Made by a program: the position numbers and the translations under genes | Notes under the pieces: model-generated | The model's database searches: none | What the model was told of the DNA's origin: nothing | Seen by the model: the letters and a program-made list of their open reading frames with translations, nothing else | Assembly (NCBI RefSeq): GCF_022352215.1 | Contig: NZ_JAKRWF010000004.1 | Coordinates: 62,001-126,000, forward strand | Direction: 5' to 3' | DNA length: 64,000 bases | Origin: Flavihumibacter cheonanensis | Lineage (GTDB): Bacteria; Bacteroidota; Bacteroidia; Chitinophagales; Chitinophagaceae | In this document: positions 36,015 to 45,092 of the stretch, piece by piece | Numbering within the stretch: the first letter of the stretch is position 1 | Layout of the letters: the number at the start of each line of letters is the position of its first letter

Positions 36015-36491
36015 ATGCAGATATCCTTTACTTACGACCGAAAGCAGGTTATCCAGGCACTCCGCTATCATTTTTTCACCAGGCCTGAAATCAGGATGCT
36101 GGTTATCCTGGTGAATGTTTTTACCATTGCTGCCGCCGTGCTCCTGTACTTTAAAAAGGTGAATCCACTGTCTTTTGTGTTCTTCTCCACCATCTGGATG
36201 ATTCTGATGCTGGTCATTTGGCGATTGTTACCCAATAGTGTATATAAAAAATCACAGACATTCCGGGATGATTTCCTGATGCAGTTCCAGGAGGATGAAG
36301 TAATACTGGAAACCGAAAGGGGAAGGCAGGTATGGCCCTGGTCCAGGTTTAGCAAATTTGTGGAAACACCTTATTTTTTTCACCTCTATTTCGATAGCCG
36401 ATCCTTCTTCCTCATTCCCAAGGATGCTTTTTCCACGATAACCGACCAGCAGGAAATCCGGGAAATGATTCGCAGTAAGCTTAAACATTAA
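36015..36491 (+). CDS. YcxB-like membrane protein
   Basis: 158-aa protein with two adjacent transmembrane helices (about residues 28-70: MLVILVNVFTIAAAVLLYF and FVFFSTIWMILMLVIW). A C-terminal soluble domain of the YcxB type follows, with the characteristic WPWSRFSKFVETPYFFHLYF and FFLIPKDAF motifs. The family's function is unknown. It begins 3 nt after the PhoD-like stop and is likely co-transcribed with it. The desaturase gene follows after 63 nt. Confidence 0.82.
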   Translation: MQISFTYDRKQVIQALRYHFFTRPEIRMLVILVNVFTIAAAVLLYFKKVNPLSFVFFSTIWMILMLVIWRLLPNSVYKKSQTFRDDFLMQFQEDEVILETERGRQVWPWSRFSKFVETPYFFHLYFDSRSFFLIPKDAFSTITDQQEIREMIRSKLKH

Positions 36492-36554
36492 CACAAACGC
36501 ATACAAGAAAAGTTTATATTACGCACTTTCAAAAAAGTGGAACAGTAGCCCTAT

Positions 36555-37625
36555 ATGCCCAAAGTAAGTTTTAACAACAAACAAAATTCGTTTGCCCAAT
36601 CTCTGAAAACTAAAGTTGATCAGTATTTCTCCGAGAAGCAGATTAAGAAAACAGGAAACCTGGAACTCTATCTCAAAACAGCCATTCTGATTCCGGCGGC
36701 TTTGTTGATTTATGTCTTGTTACTGACTGTAAATATTCCGGGGGGCGTACAAGTCCTGATGGCAGGTTTACTTGGGGCCATATTAGCCAGTATCGGTTTT
36801 AATGTAATGCACGATGCCTGTCACGGTAGTTATTCCCAACGCAAATGGGTAAACGAACTATTGGGACTCAGCCTCAACGCCCTGGGAGGAAACGCATTTA
36901 TCTGGAAATTCAAACACAATATCCTGCACCATACTTATACCAATGTGGATGGTATGGATGATGATATTGCCAAGAGTCCATTGATGCGCCAGTGCAGGAG
37001 CCAGAAATGGGTGCCAGCACATCGTTACCAGCATATTTACGTGGTGCTTGTTTATGCGATTTCATCTTTCGCATGGGTATTCATCATGGACTTCAACAAA
37101 TACCTGAAACAAAAAGTGTATACTACTCCTTTGCAGAAAATGAGTCTGCAGGATCATGTGATTTTCTGGTTAAGTAAAGTATTATACCTGATTTTTTATG
37201 TTGCCATTCCGGTTTACCTGGTGGGTTGGGGTCCTTGGGCCCTTGGGTTTACCGCCATGCACCTGGTTATGGGATTGACTCTTGCCCTGGTTTTTCAACT
37301 AGCACATGTGGTGGAGCATACCGAATTCGAAGCTGCTCATGGGGAAGTAACTCAAATAGAAAATGCCTGGGCCGAACACCAGGTTCGCACCACTGCCAAT
37401 TTTGCACCGGATAATCTTTTTGTAAACTGGTTTGTTGGAGGATTGAATTACCAGGTGGAGCACCACCTCTTTCCACGGATCAGCCATGTTCATTATCCCG
37501 CACTTAGTAAAATAGTTCAGGAAACCTGCCAGGAACATGGATTACCTTATCACACGTATCCAACCATGACTGCTTCTATGATTTCCCATTTCAGGATGAT
37601 GAAAGCGCTGGGAGAAAAACCCTGA
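36555..37625 (+). CDS. Membrane fatty acid desaturase (acyl-lipid/acyl-CoA type)
   Basis: 356-aa di-iron desaturase with four helices and the three His boxes HDACH (about 86-90), HNILHHTYTN (about 120) and QVEHHLFP (about 300). The QxxHH third box and the overall length place it in the front-end/linoleoyl-CoA-like branch common in Bacteroidota. It inserts a double bond into membrane acyl chains with an electron donor supplied by other proteins; no cytochrome b5 domain is fused here. ATG start. The gene converges on gldB with an 8-nt gap. Confidence 0.93.
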   Translation: MPKVSFNNKQNSFAQSLKTKVDQYFSEKQIKKTGNLELYLKTAILIPAALLIYVLLLTVNIPGGVQVLMAGLLGAILASIGFNVMHDACHGSYSQRKWVNELLGLSLNALGGNAFIWKFKHNILHHTYTNVDGMDDDIAKSPLMRQCRSQKWVPAHRYQHIYVVLVYAISSFAWVFIMDFNKYLKQKVYTTPLQKMSLQDHVIFWLSKVLYLIFYVAIPVYLVGWGPWALGFTAMHLVMGLTLALVFQLAHVVEHTEFEAAHGEVTQIENAWAEHQVRTTANFAPDNLFVNWFVGGLNYQVEHHLFPRISHVHYPALSKIVQETCQEHGLPYHTYPTMTASMISHFRMMKALGEKP

Positions 37626-37633
37626 GCGGTATC

Positions 37634-38653
37634 TTAACGTGGCTTGTACTTGGATCCATCTAAGATTTCCCTGGGTGATAGTTGCATCAGTTTGCGGGGC
37701 TGAATGGATTTGTCCTGCTGGTCAGCGTACGCTTGTACAATGCGCATGCCAATCCATTGCCCGATGTTTCCAGGGGCGGCTGGTGGTAATCCCTGGGTAC
37801 CCGGCCCTTCACCTATGTATAATTTCTGAATAGAGGGATCTGTGCTATAGAGAAATTCACTTTGTAAAAACATATTCCAGATCAGGCCCTCATTTTTTTC
37901 GCAGAACTCCAGCTGGGATTTTGTAAAACCTGTAACCAGGCTGTCTGCTGCATCCGGAAGAACCTGTTTGGTTAACCACCAGTACTTGCCCTGCTCAATC
38001 ATCTTTTCGAGTAATGGAAAACCGGTTGAACGGTCGGGATAGAGATCCAGCAGCACTGCTTTCATCACATTCACGGGAATGTATTCTTTTTCAAACCGCC
38101 TGGAAATATAGGAGGGGAACAGTTCCTGTCCCTGTTGTGATGTATAAAAAGGGAAATCCTTTCCTGCATACAATTGCAGACCAATGGCGATAGCACTATC
38201 AGTAAGTGCAACACCTGGTGCATCAAAGGGACCCAGGTAGGCAATCAGCCTGGGCATTTTATAATCCGAAAAATAATAGGTCAGATAGCGAAACCCATTG
38301 TTCAATTCTTTTTCTGTATTATCAAGCTCTTTCAGATCCGTTTTAATAATCTCCGCAACCGGGTAATAGGTAGTAAAGAATTGCCGGTTGATAATGGGTA
38401 ATACCTGGTTGGAATCTGATACCGGTCCGGCTCCCAAAATATTGGCCGTAAAATCATTGATGAAATAAGGATATTTTGAAACCAGGGTTTTCATCCCCTC
38501 CTGCAGCCGGTTGGAATCCAGTGCAAAATAATCCAGGTCGAATCGCTCGATTGGTGTATTTACCTTGATACCACTGATATCTGGGCGATTCTCATTATTG
38601 GAACAGGCTGCCAGGAAGATCATTCCTGGCAGGAACAGTTTGCTGAATTTCAT
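37634..38653 (-). CDS. gldB: GldB-like gliding-motility-type lipoprotein
   Basis: 339-aa lipoprotein from the ATG at 38653, with signal and lipobox FLPGMIFLAACSNN. The body shows the GldB pattern: PIERFDLDYFALD, RLIAYLGPFDAPGVAL, IGLQLYAGKDFPFY, ISRRFEKEYIPVNVMKAVL, GKYWWLTKQVLPD, FCEKNEGLIWNMF and GNIGQWIGMRIVQAY. In Flavobacterium johnsoniae GldB is needed for gliding, and its gene lies near nadE, as here. Homologues are also widespread in non-gliding species, so a general envelope role is possible. gldC is not adjacent. An exact -7 element lies 64 nt upstream. Confidence 0.85.
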   Translation of the reverse strand: MKFSKLFLPGMIFLAACSNNENRPDISGIKVNTPIERFDLDYFALDSNRLQEGMKTLVSKYPYFINDFTANILGAGPVSDSNQVLPIINRQFFTTYYPVAEIIKTDLKELDNTEKELNNGFRYLTYYFSDYKMPRLIAYLGPFDAPGVALTDSAIAIGLQLYAGKDFPFYTSQQGQELFPSYISRRFEKEYIPVNVMKAVLLDLYPDRSTGFPLLEKMIEQGKYWWLTKQVLPDAADSLVTGFTKSQLEFCEKNEGLIWNMFLQSEFLYSTDPSIQKLYIGEGPGTQGLPPAAPGNIGQWIGMRIVQAYADQQDKSIQPRKLMQLSPREILDGSKYKPR

Positions 38654-38717
38654 GGGCAAAAAACGTTTGCGTATGGGTTTTGTTGTATGACGTACATTCG
38701 TACGATCTACCAAGTGG

Positions 38718-38725
38718 CAAAAATA
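38718..38725 (-). promoter_or_regulatory. Candidate -7 promoter element for gldB
   Basis: The minus strand reads TATTTTTG (exact TAnnTTTG), 64 nt before the gldB ATG. It lies within the 81-nt region shared with nadE, which starts at 38735 in the opposite direction. Confidence 0.4.
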
Positions 38726-38734
38726 TTGAATCCG

Positions 38735-40444
38735 ATGAAGATAGCACTGGCACAGCAAAACTACCATATTGGCAATTTTAGTTCGAATACCAAAAAGATA
38801 CTGGAGGCCATCGGGGAAGCTCGCAATCAGGGGGCAGACCTGGTTGTGTTTTCTGAATTATGCGTATGCGGTTATCCACCCCGTGATTTTCTTGAGTTTG
38901 ATGATTTTATCAACCAGTGTTATGCTGCTGTGGAAACCATCGCGAAAGAGAGTGTTGATATTGGAGTGATTATTGGAAGCCCGGCACGTAATCCGGCCAA
39001 AGAAGGAAAAGATCTCTTTAATGCTGCCTGGTTATTGTACGAGGGAAAAGTGCAGGGAGTGGCATATAAAACCTGTTTGCCAACTTATGACGTATTTGAT
39101 GAATACCGCTATTTTGAACCCGCCTTTGAATGGAATGTGCTTGAGTTTAAAGGAAAGAAAATTGCACTGACCATTTGCGAAGATATGTGGGCGCTTAGTG
39201 AGAATCCACTCTACCGTGTTTGTCCGATGGATCAGTTGATCGGGCAGCAGCCTGATCTGATGATCAATATATCAGCATCGCCCTTTGATTACGATCATGA
39301 TGATGATCGTAAGGAAGTGGTGAAAGCGAATATCCGCAGGTATCAATTGCCTATGTTTTATGTGAACTGTGTGGGTTCACAAACCGAGATCGTTTTTGAT
39401 GGCGGAAGCCTGGTATATGCAGCATCTGGTGAATTGGTGAAAGAAGGGAAATACTTTGAAGAGGACCTGGTGGTAGTGGATCTGGAGGAAATGAATAAGC
39501 AGCAGAAAACTCCTGATGATGTGATTCGGTTACTCGATAAGGATATGCGGGTTTCGAAAATTGAGGATCCGGAAAAAATCATCGATTACCTGACTGCTGA
39601 AAATAATATCCGTCAAATACATGATGCACTGATTCTGGGCATTCGCGATTACTTCAGCAAGATGGGATTTAAAAAAGCGATTCTTGGGAGCAGTGGCGGC
39701 ATTGACAGTGCAGTTACCCTGGCACTTGCCTGCGAGGCACTGGGTAAGGAGAACGTTAGGGCTATTTTGATGCCATCCCAATTCTCAACAGATCATTCTG
39801 TAAACGATGCGGTTGCATTGAGTCAGAACTTAGGAAACCCGTACGATATCATTCCAATCAAGCCGGTCTTTGATGCTTTTCTGGAATCGCTTGCACCGGT
39901 ATTTGGCGACTTACCCTTTGGTATAGCCGAAGAAAATATTCAAAGCAGAACAAGAGGGAACCTGGTTATGGCGATCTCCAATAAGTTTGGATATATCTTG
40001 CTGAATACTTCCAATAAAAGCGAACTGGCTACCGGCTATGGCACCCTCTATGGAGATATGGCTGGTGGACTAAGTGTGTTGGGTGATGTGTATAAGATGC
40101 AGGTATTTGCGCTGGCAAGATTCATCAACCGGGAGAAGGAAATCATACCGAATAATATCCTGATGAAGCCGCCTTCTGCAGAATTGCGCCCGGGACAAAA
40201 GGATAGCGACAGTCTGCCTGAGTATGAAGTGCTGGATAAAGTATTGTATCAATATATAGAACGAAGAAAAAGTCCGGATGATATTATTCGCATGGGCATC
40301 GACGATAGTCTGGTTCAGCGCGTATTAAAACTGGTGAATACCAATGAATACAAACGCAATCAGTTTTGTCCGATAATCAGGGTGAGTGCGAAAGCGTTTG
40401 GAGTAGGCAGAAGGATGCCGATCGTAGGAAAATACCTGAGTTAA
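38735..40444 (+). CDS. nadE: Glutamine-dependent NAD+ synthase
   Basis: 569 aa from the ATG at 38735, where the nitrilase domain begins (MKIALAQQNYHIGNF); the frame is open to an earlier ATG at 38687. The N-terminal amidase has the Glu-Lys-Cys triad in FSELCVCGYPP, YKTCLPTYDVF and LTICEDMW. The C-terminal synthetase has the ATP-binding GSSGGIDSA loop (about 318-326), NTSNKSELATGYGTLYGDM and KPPSAELRPGQ. It amidates deamido-NAD with ammonia drawn from glutamine, the last step of NAD synthesis. Divergent from gldB; followed by a hairpin terminator. Confidence 0.97.
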   Translation: MKIALAQQNYHIGNFSSNTKKILEAIGEARNQGADLVVFSELCVCGYPPRDFLEFDDFINQCYAAVETIAKESVDIGVIIGSPARNPAKEGKDLFNAAWLLYEGKVQGVAYKTCLPTYDVFDEYRYFEPAFEWNVLEFKGKKIALTICEDMWALSENPLYRVCPMDQLIGQQPDLMINISASPFDYDHDDDRKEVVKANIRRYQLPMFYVNCVGSQTEIVFDGGSLVYAASGELVKEGKYFEEDLVVVDLEEMNKQQKTPDDVIRLLDKDMRVSKIEDPEKIIDYLTAENNIRQIHDALILGIRDYFSKMGFKKAILGSSGGIDSAVTLALACEALGKENVRAILMPSQFSTDHSVNDAVALSQNLGNPYDIIPIKPVFDAFLESLAPVFGDLPFGIAEENIQSRTRGNLVMAISNKFGYILLNTSNKSELATGYGTLYGDMAGGLSVLGDVYKMQVFALARFINREKEIIPNNILMKPPSAELRPGQKDSDSLPEYEVLDKVLYQYIERRKSPDDIIRMGIDDSLVQRVLKLVNTNEYKRNQFCPIIRVSAKAFGVGRRMPIVGKYLS

Positions 40445-40460
40445 AAAGATTGAAAAATAT

Positions 40461-40492
40461 AGCCCCCATATGGAAATACGGGGGCTTGTTTA
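40461..40492 (+). terminator. Terminator of nadE
   Basis: AGCCCCC (40461-40467) and GGGGGCT (40480-40486) form a perfect 7-bp stem with a 12-nt loop, followed by TGTTTA, 17 nt after the nadE stop. Confidence 0.7.
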
Positions 40493-40532
40493 TGAAATCA
40501 GCAGATAAAAAAATATGGAACAGTAGTTCTTA

Positions 40533-41009
40533 TTAATGGATGAGTTTGAAAATAATTCTTACCTCGGTACCGGTATCCGGATCTGTAATATCCAGGTAGG
40601 CTTCCATGGTGGTTTCATTTAAGGTAATGATGGTAGCATCACCAGAGAAAAAGGAACCTGGAATAGCAATATTCAGAATGGTTTCATTATTCTTTAACGA
40701 CCAGGTGAAATTTTCTGAATCAGGGTCAGCAGGATCACACTTGGTAGCTCCTTCCCTGGAGATGCCGGTGCCATCTGTTTTGAATTCCAGTGTATTGTCT
40801 TTTTCACAGTTTTCCAGGGGATAAGGTAAATCCACCGTATTATTCTTATCAAGGTCCGCGCCTACAGAAGCAATCTTCCATAAACTGGCTGTAAGAAGGG
40901 CTGATTTTGATTTTGGTCCGTCATCATCATTGCTCTTCTGGCAGGAGAAGAGTGTGACAAGCAGAACAGAGCCTAATAAAAGCATGTTGGGGAACCTGCT
41001 TTTTATCAT
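40533..41009 (-). CDS. Lipocalin-like small lipoprotein
   Basis: 158 aa from the ATG at 41009, with a lipoprotein signal (LLLGSVLLVTLFSCQKSNDDD, Cys about 23). The mature domain starts with LLTASLWKIASVGADLD and contains beta-strand-rich segments (NTLEFKTDGTGIS, ENFTWSLKNNETILNI, ATIITLNETTMEAYL). This resembles the lipocalin-like (DUF4923/DUF5004-type) lipoproteins common in Bacteroidota. Ligand and function are unknown. The frame is open upstream of the ATG but that part is not signal-like. Divergent from moxR. Confidence 0.75.
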   Translation of the reverse strand: MIKSRFPNMLLLGSVLLVTLFSCQKSNDDDGPKSKSALLTASLWKIASVGADLDKNNTVDLPYPLENCEKDNTLEFKTDGTGISREGATKCDPADPDSENFTWSLKNNETILNIAIPGSFFSGDATIITLNETTMEAYLDITDPDTGTEVRIIFKLIH

Positions 41010-41153
41010 AAGGTTGGATTTTGCTATTAATAACTTTTTTTTAGGCCTTTTATTGCTTTCGCAAAAAAATATTCTTCCTACTGCTTGATTTTCAGATATT
41101 GGCGTAGGAATTGCTAAACTTGAGGTTGTATTTTGCATACTTAAATTTACTAT

Positions 41154-42155
41154 ATGTTGCCAACATCGGATGACATCAGGCAGTTAAATGATAAAATTAA
41201 CCATCAGGCGGCCTTTATCGACCGGTTAAGGGATGAGGTGAGACAGATAATCGTAGGACAGCAATATATGCTGGACAGGTTATTAATAGGGCTCCTGAGT
41301 AATGGACATGTATTACTGGAAGGGGTGCCCGGGCTCGCGAAAACCCTGACCATCAAATCGCTGGCGCAGGCGGTACATGCAAAATTCAGCCGGATCCAGT
41401 TTACCCCGGATCTGTTGCCTGCGGATGTTATCGGAACGATGATTTACCACCAGCAGAAAAATGAATTCGTAGTTCGGAAGGGCCCCATCTTTGCCAACTT
41501 CGTTCTGGCAGATGAGATCAACCGGGCCCCGGCTAAAGTGCAGAGTGCACTGTTAGAAGCCATGCAGGAAAGACAGGTAACCATTGGTGATCAAACCTAT
41601 AAACTGGATGAACCCTTCCTGGTACTGGCTACCCAAAACCCATTGGAACAGGAAGGTACTTATCCGTTACCGGAAGCACAGGTCGACCGTTTCATTATGA
41701 AAGTGGTGGTGGGTTATCCAAGTCGCCAGGAGGAACAACTTATTATCCGCCAGCAGGTGCAGGGCATGAGACCGCCCGTTATTCAACAGGTAGTTAGCAT
41801 GAGTGAACTGGTGGAGGCAAGAGATCTGACACGCCAGATCTATATGGATGAAAAAATTGAACAATATATAATCGATATCGTATTTGCAACCCGCCGCCCC
41901 GCTGAATATGGCCTGGCAAAACTGGAACCGCTGATTTCATATGGTGGCTCTCCCCGTGCGAGTATCAACCTGGCACTTGCTGCAAAAGCACATGCTTATC
42001 TTTCTAAACGGGCATTCGTGATTCCGGAAGATGTGAAGGCGATTGCCAAAGATGTGCTCCGGCATCGGGTTGGACTCACCTATGAAGCGGAGGCGGAGAA
42101 TGTAAATGTGGAACAGGTGATAGAGGATATTTTGGGAGCGGTACAGGTGCCGTAG
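41154..42155 (+). CDS. MoxR-type AAA+ ATPase
   Basis: 333-aa AAA+ chaperone. Walker A is GVPGLAKTLT (about 59-68), Walker B LADEINRAPAKVQSALLEAM, and sensor 1 LATQNPLEQEGTYPLPEAQVDRF; a C-terminal lid follows. MoxR proteins activate or insert metal into VWA-domain partners, and the next genes encode DUF58, BatD-like and VWA proteins, the usual company. A near-consensus -7 element (TAAATTTA, 41142-41149) lies 4 nt from the ATG with a TTG 19 nt upstream. A long inverted repeat separates it from the DUF58 gene. Confidence 0.94.
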   Translation: MLPTSDDIRQLNDKINHQAAFIDRLRDEVRQIIVGQQYMLDRLLIGLLSNGHVLLEGVPGLAKTLTIKSLAQAVHAKFSRIQFTPDLLPADVIGTMIYHQQKNEFVVRKGPIFANFVLADEINRAPAKVQSALLEAMQERQVTIGDQTYKLDEPFLVLATQNPLEQEGTYPLPEAQVDRFIMKVVVGYPSRQEEQLIIRQQVQGMRPPVIQQVVSMSELVEARDLTRQIYMDEKIEQYIIDIVFATRRPAEYGLAKLEPLISYGGSPRASINLALAAKAHAYLSKRAFVIPEDVKAIAKDVLRHRVGLTYEAEAENVNVEQVIEDILGAVQVP

Positions 42156-42220
42156 TAATTTTTCCGGTCGGGTACTGAATCACTGGTATACGATAAACAT
42201 GTTCCCGACCGGTAAAATTA
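42156..42220. repeat. Long inverted repeat between moxR and the DUF58 gene
   Basis: The 17-nt arms at 42156-42172 and 42204-42220 (TAATTTT-T-CCGGTCGGG and CCCGACCGG-T-AAAATTA) are complementary except for one T-T mismatch. They enclose 31 nt. The left arm begins right after the moxR stop. It could be a terminator/attenuator, an RNA processing stem, or the ends of a tiny inserted element. Confidence 0.65.
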
Positions 42221-42269
42221 GGGAGGAATGGAAAAGGGCGGAAAGGAAGAGGGAAACAAAGGAAACTAC

Positions 42270-43139
42270 ATGCTAACTACATCCGACATACTCAAAAAAG
42301 TTAAAGGGCTTGAAATTAAAAGCAAGCGCTTGACCCGGCATTTGTTTACCGGGGAATATCATTCTGCTTTTAAGGGCAGGGGTATGTCGTTTAAGGAAGT
42401 ACGTGAGTATCATGCAGGCGATGATATCCGGTTTATTGATTGGAACGTATCAGCTCGTTTTAATGCCACCTTCAGCAAACTGTTTGAAGAGGAGCGCGAA
42501 CTCACCGTGATCTTACTGGTAGATGTTAGTGCCAGCTCCTTATTTGGCACCGTGCACGCCCGCAAAAAAGACCTGGTTACTGAAATCGGGGCTGTATTAT
42601 CTTTTTCCGCGATTAGCAACAATGATAAAGTTGGAGCAATTCTCTTCAGCGAAGGAATTGAACTCTATGTTCCTCCCAAAAAAGGGCGCGACCATGGTTT
42701 GTTTATCGTGCGTGAACTACTTACCCTTGAAGGAAAAAAGAAAGGTACCAATCTCACGCAGGCATTGAAGTTTCTAAACAATACCACCCGTCAGAAATGC
42801 ATCGTATTTCTGTTGAGTGATTTCCTTGATCCTGATTTTGCAGATGCTTTGCGGGTTGCAGGAAAAAAACACGATGTGGTAGGCATCAAGGTTTATGATC
42901 CCATGGATATGAACCTTCCGGATGTTGGCTTACTGGATGTGGAAGATGCAGAAACGGGCGCCATCACAACCATCGATACCTCTGATTTCCTGGTACGCAA
43001 ATCACATCATGATGCTTTTTTCCAGCACACGGAATGGACCAAACAGGTATTCAATAAAGCAGGGTGTGACCTCCTGCATATCTCTACCAAAGAAGACTAC
43101 GTTAAAGTGTTACAGAAATTCTTTATTGGACGCGCCTGA
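42270..43139 (+). CDS. DUF58 domain protein (VWA-like)
   Basis: 289 aa from the ATG at 42270 (MLTTSDILKKVKGLEIKSKR, family-typical); an in-frame ATG at 42228 would add 14 poorly conserved residues that lie closer to the inverted repeat. The DUF58 signature GRGMSFKEVREYHAGDDIRFIDWNV is followed by a VWA-like fold with a MIDAS-type ILLVDVSASS and SDFLDPDF. DUF58 proteins are partners of MoxR ATPases. The gene lies second in the compact Bat-type operon and ends 4 nt before the BatD-like gene. Confidence 0.93.
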   Translation: MLTTSDILKKVKGLEIKSKRLTRHLFTGEYHSAFKGRGMSFKEVREYHAGDDIRFIDWNVSARFNATFSKLFEEERELTVILLVDVSASSLFGTVHARKKDLVTEIGAVLSFSAISNNDKVGAILFSEGIELYVPPKKGRDHGLFIVRELLTLEGKKKGTNLTQALKFLNNTTRQKCIVFLLSDFLDPDFADALRVAGKKHDVVGIKVYDPMDMNLPDVGLLDVEDAETGAITTIDTSDFLVRKSHHDAFFQHTEWTKQVFNKAGCDLLHISTKEDYVKVLQKFFIGRA

Positions 43140-43143
43140 TACC

Positions 43144-44052
43144 ATGCTGAAAAAAATCACGATTATATGGATGTTGTCAACAGTTGCCGGATTGTTTTCC
43201 GTGCAGGCCCAGGATGTTCGCGTACAGGCATCAGTTGACCGCAATAAAATACTAATTGGCGAACCCATCCAGCTTCGCCTGGATATCGAGATTCCGCAGG
43301 GTACTCCAATGGGCTGGTTTAACCTGGACACCCTTCCTCATTTCACCTTTATCACAAAGAATAAGATTGATACGCAGAATAATGCACGCACCATACTGTT
43401 CAAACAAATACTTTCGATCACTTCTTTTGATTCCGGTCAGTGGGTGATTCCCCAGCTCGGACTAACGGTTGGCAATAACCGATACCTGACAGATTCAATT
43501 TCCATTATGGTGGATTACAGTCCGGCTGATCCCAATCAACCCTACCATGATCTGAAAGATATTGTTGAAGTACCTGAAACGGATTCACTGTATATTAACT
43601 ATATCCTGGTTGCAGCAACCCTGATTGCTATTGCTTTGTTGGTTTGGCTCCTGAGCAGAAAGAAGAAAGCCGAAGCAACACCAATACCTGCAGGTCCCCG
43701 GCTTTCTGCGCTGGAGCAGGCGATGAAAGAACTGGAAGACCTGAGAGCTGCCAGCTCTTCAGCCAACGTAAAAACGTATTTTACCCGGCTGAATGAGATC
43801 CTGCGTACCTATTTTAAAAATCGCAATCTTGTTACTGCTCCGAATGCCGGAAATGAAAGTTTCATTCAGAAAGTGCAATCGGATCTTTCACGGGATCAGG
43901 TATTACAACTGGCTCAAACGCTTCGTTTAAGCGATGCTGTTAAGTTTGCAAAATACAATCCATCTGCTGCTGAGCAGGAGGAGGCATATGAAGTAATCCG
44001 AAAAACCTTGCCCATCATTGATGAAATTCATTATAAAAATCCGGGATCTTGA
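43144..44052 (+). CDS. Short BatD-like membrane protein
   Basis: 302 aa starting at the ATG at 43144, with a signal peptide (WMLSTVAGLFSVQAQ). An N-terminal BatD-like beta domain (VQASVDRNKILIGEPIQLRLDIE, about 24-145) is followed by one transmembrane helix (about 157-180, YILVAATLIAIALLVWLLS). A cytoplasmic helical tail (LEQAMKELEDLRA, about 200-295) ends the protein. Full-length BatD proteins have several such beta domains, so this is the reduced form. Its stop overlaps the TTG start of the VWA gene (TTGA), which implies translational coupling. Confidence 0.85.
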   Translation: MLKKITIIWMLSTVAGLFSVQAQDVRVQASVDRNKILIGEPIQLRLDIEIPQGTPMGWFNLDTLPHFTFITKNKIDTQNNARTILFKQILSITSFDSGQWVIPQLGLTVGNNRYLTDSISIMVDYSPADPNQPYHDLKDIVEVPETDSLYINYILVAATLIAIALLVWLLSRKKKAEATPIPAGPRLSALEQAMKELEDLRAASSSANVKTYFTRLNEILRTYFKNRNLVTAPNAGNESFIQKVQSDLSRDQVLQLAQTLRLSDAVKFAKYNPSAAEQEEAYEVIRKTLPIIDEIHYKNPGS

Positions 44053-45056
44053 TAGCCGATTATTTCCATAGCATTGATTTTGCCTGGCCCTGGCTGCTTT
44101 GGTTACTCCTGCTGATACCGGCATTTGCCTGGTGGTATTGGAAAACCGGCCGGCGTAAAAAAGGCACCCTACTGGTCTCCACCACCGGATGGAACCACCG
44201 TACCAAATCTCTGAAAGTTCGTTTTCAGCACCTGCCTTTTATATTGCGATTATTATCCCTGGCATGTATCATCCTTGCCATAGCAAGACCTCAATCACAT
44301 TTTGATGAGGAGCGCGTGAAAGGCGAAGGAGTGGATATTATTCTCACACTGGATGTCAGTGGCTCCATGCTGGCACAGGATTTCAGTCCCAACCGACTGG
44401 AAGCTGCAAAGGCAGTTGCAATTGATTTTGTTGACAGTCGGAAAACAGATAGAGTAGGAGTGGTGATTTTTTCCGGCGAGAGTTTTACACTGGTACCGCT
44501 CACCACTGATAAGAATGTGTTGAAAGCCCAGATTGATGGCATACAAAGCGGATTGCTGGAAGATGGTACAGCCATCGGATCAGGCCTGGCTACCAGTGCC
44601 GACCGGCTGCGACTCAGTACATCCAAGTCTAAAGTAGTCATCCTATTGACTGATGGTGAAAACAATGGCGGACAAATTCCACCGGTAACTGCCAAGGAAA
44701 TCGCTAAAAACCTGGGGATTAAAGTGTACACCATTGGTGTGGGATCAGAAGGGTATGCACCTATTCCTGTTCAGGATGGAGCAGGCAGGGTGGTGATGCA
44801 AAGAGAAAAAGTGAATATTGATGAAAAACTCCTGACCCAGATTGCCAATGAAACAGGCGGGAAATACTTCCGGGTATCAGATAATGAGGGACTGAAAGAT
44901 GTTTATAAAGAAATTGATGAACTGGAGAAATCAACCATTGAAGTCAGCTCACTTCGGCAGTATACGGATCGCTTTCTTCCTCTTGCAATAGCCGCACTTT
45001 TATTCCTGGCACTGGAATGGATCCTTCGCCTTACTATTTTCCGCAAATTACCCTAA
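44049..45056 (+). CDS. batA: VWA domain membrane protein, BatA type
   Basis: 335 aa from a TTG at 44049 that overlaps the previous stop. The Bat layout is clear: two N-terminal helices (FAWPWLLWLLLLIPAFAWWYW and LPFILRLLSLACIILAIARP), a periplasmic VWA domain with the MIDAS DVSGSM, threonine site DGTAIGSGLA and LLTDGENNGG, and a C-terminal helix (FLPLAIAALLFLALEWILRL). Bat proteins support envelope stress or oxygen tolerance in some Bacteroidota. The usual batB, batC and long batD do not follow; rsgA comes next. Confidence 0.92.
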   Translation: MIADYFHSIDFAWPWLLWLLLLIPAFAWWYWKTGRRKKGTLLVSTTGWNHRTKSLKVRFQHLPFILRLLSLACIILAIARPQSHFDEERVKGEGVDIILTLDVSGSMLAQDFSPNRLEAAKAVAIDFVDSRKTDRVGVVIFSGESFTLVPLTTDKNVLKAQIDGIQSGLLEDGTAIGSGLATSADRLRLSTSKSKVVILLTDGENNGGQIPPVTAKEIAKNLGIKVYTIGVGSEGYAPIPVQDGAGRVVMQREKVNIDEKLLTQIANETGGKYFRVSDNEGLKDVYKEIDELEKSTIEVSSLRQYTDRFLPLAIAALLFLALEWILRLTIFRKLP

Positions 45057-45092
45057 AGCAAAACCTGTACTTTCGCAGTAAGAGCAGCATGT

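Noticed and set aside
42922-43143. Earlier start for the BatD-like gene inside the DUF58 gene
   Set aside because: This part overlaps DUF58 coding sequence in another frame; the ATG at 43144 starts a clean signal peptide.
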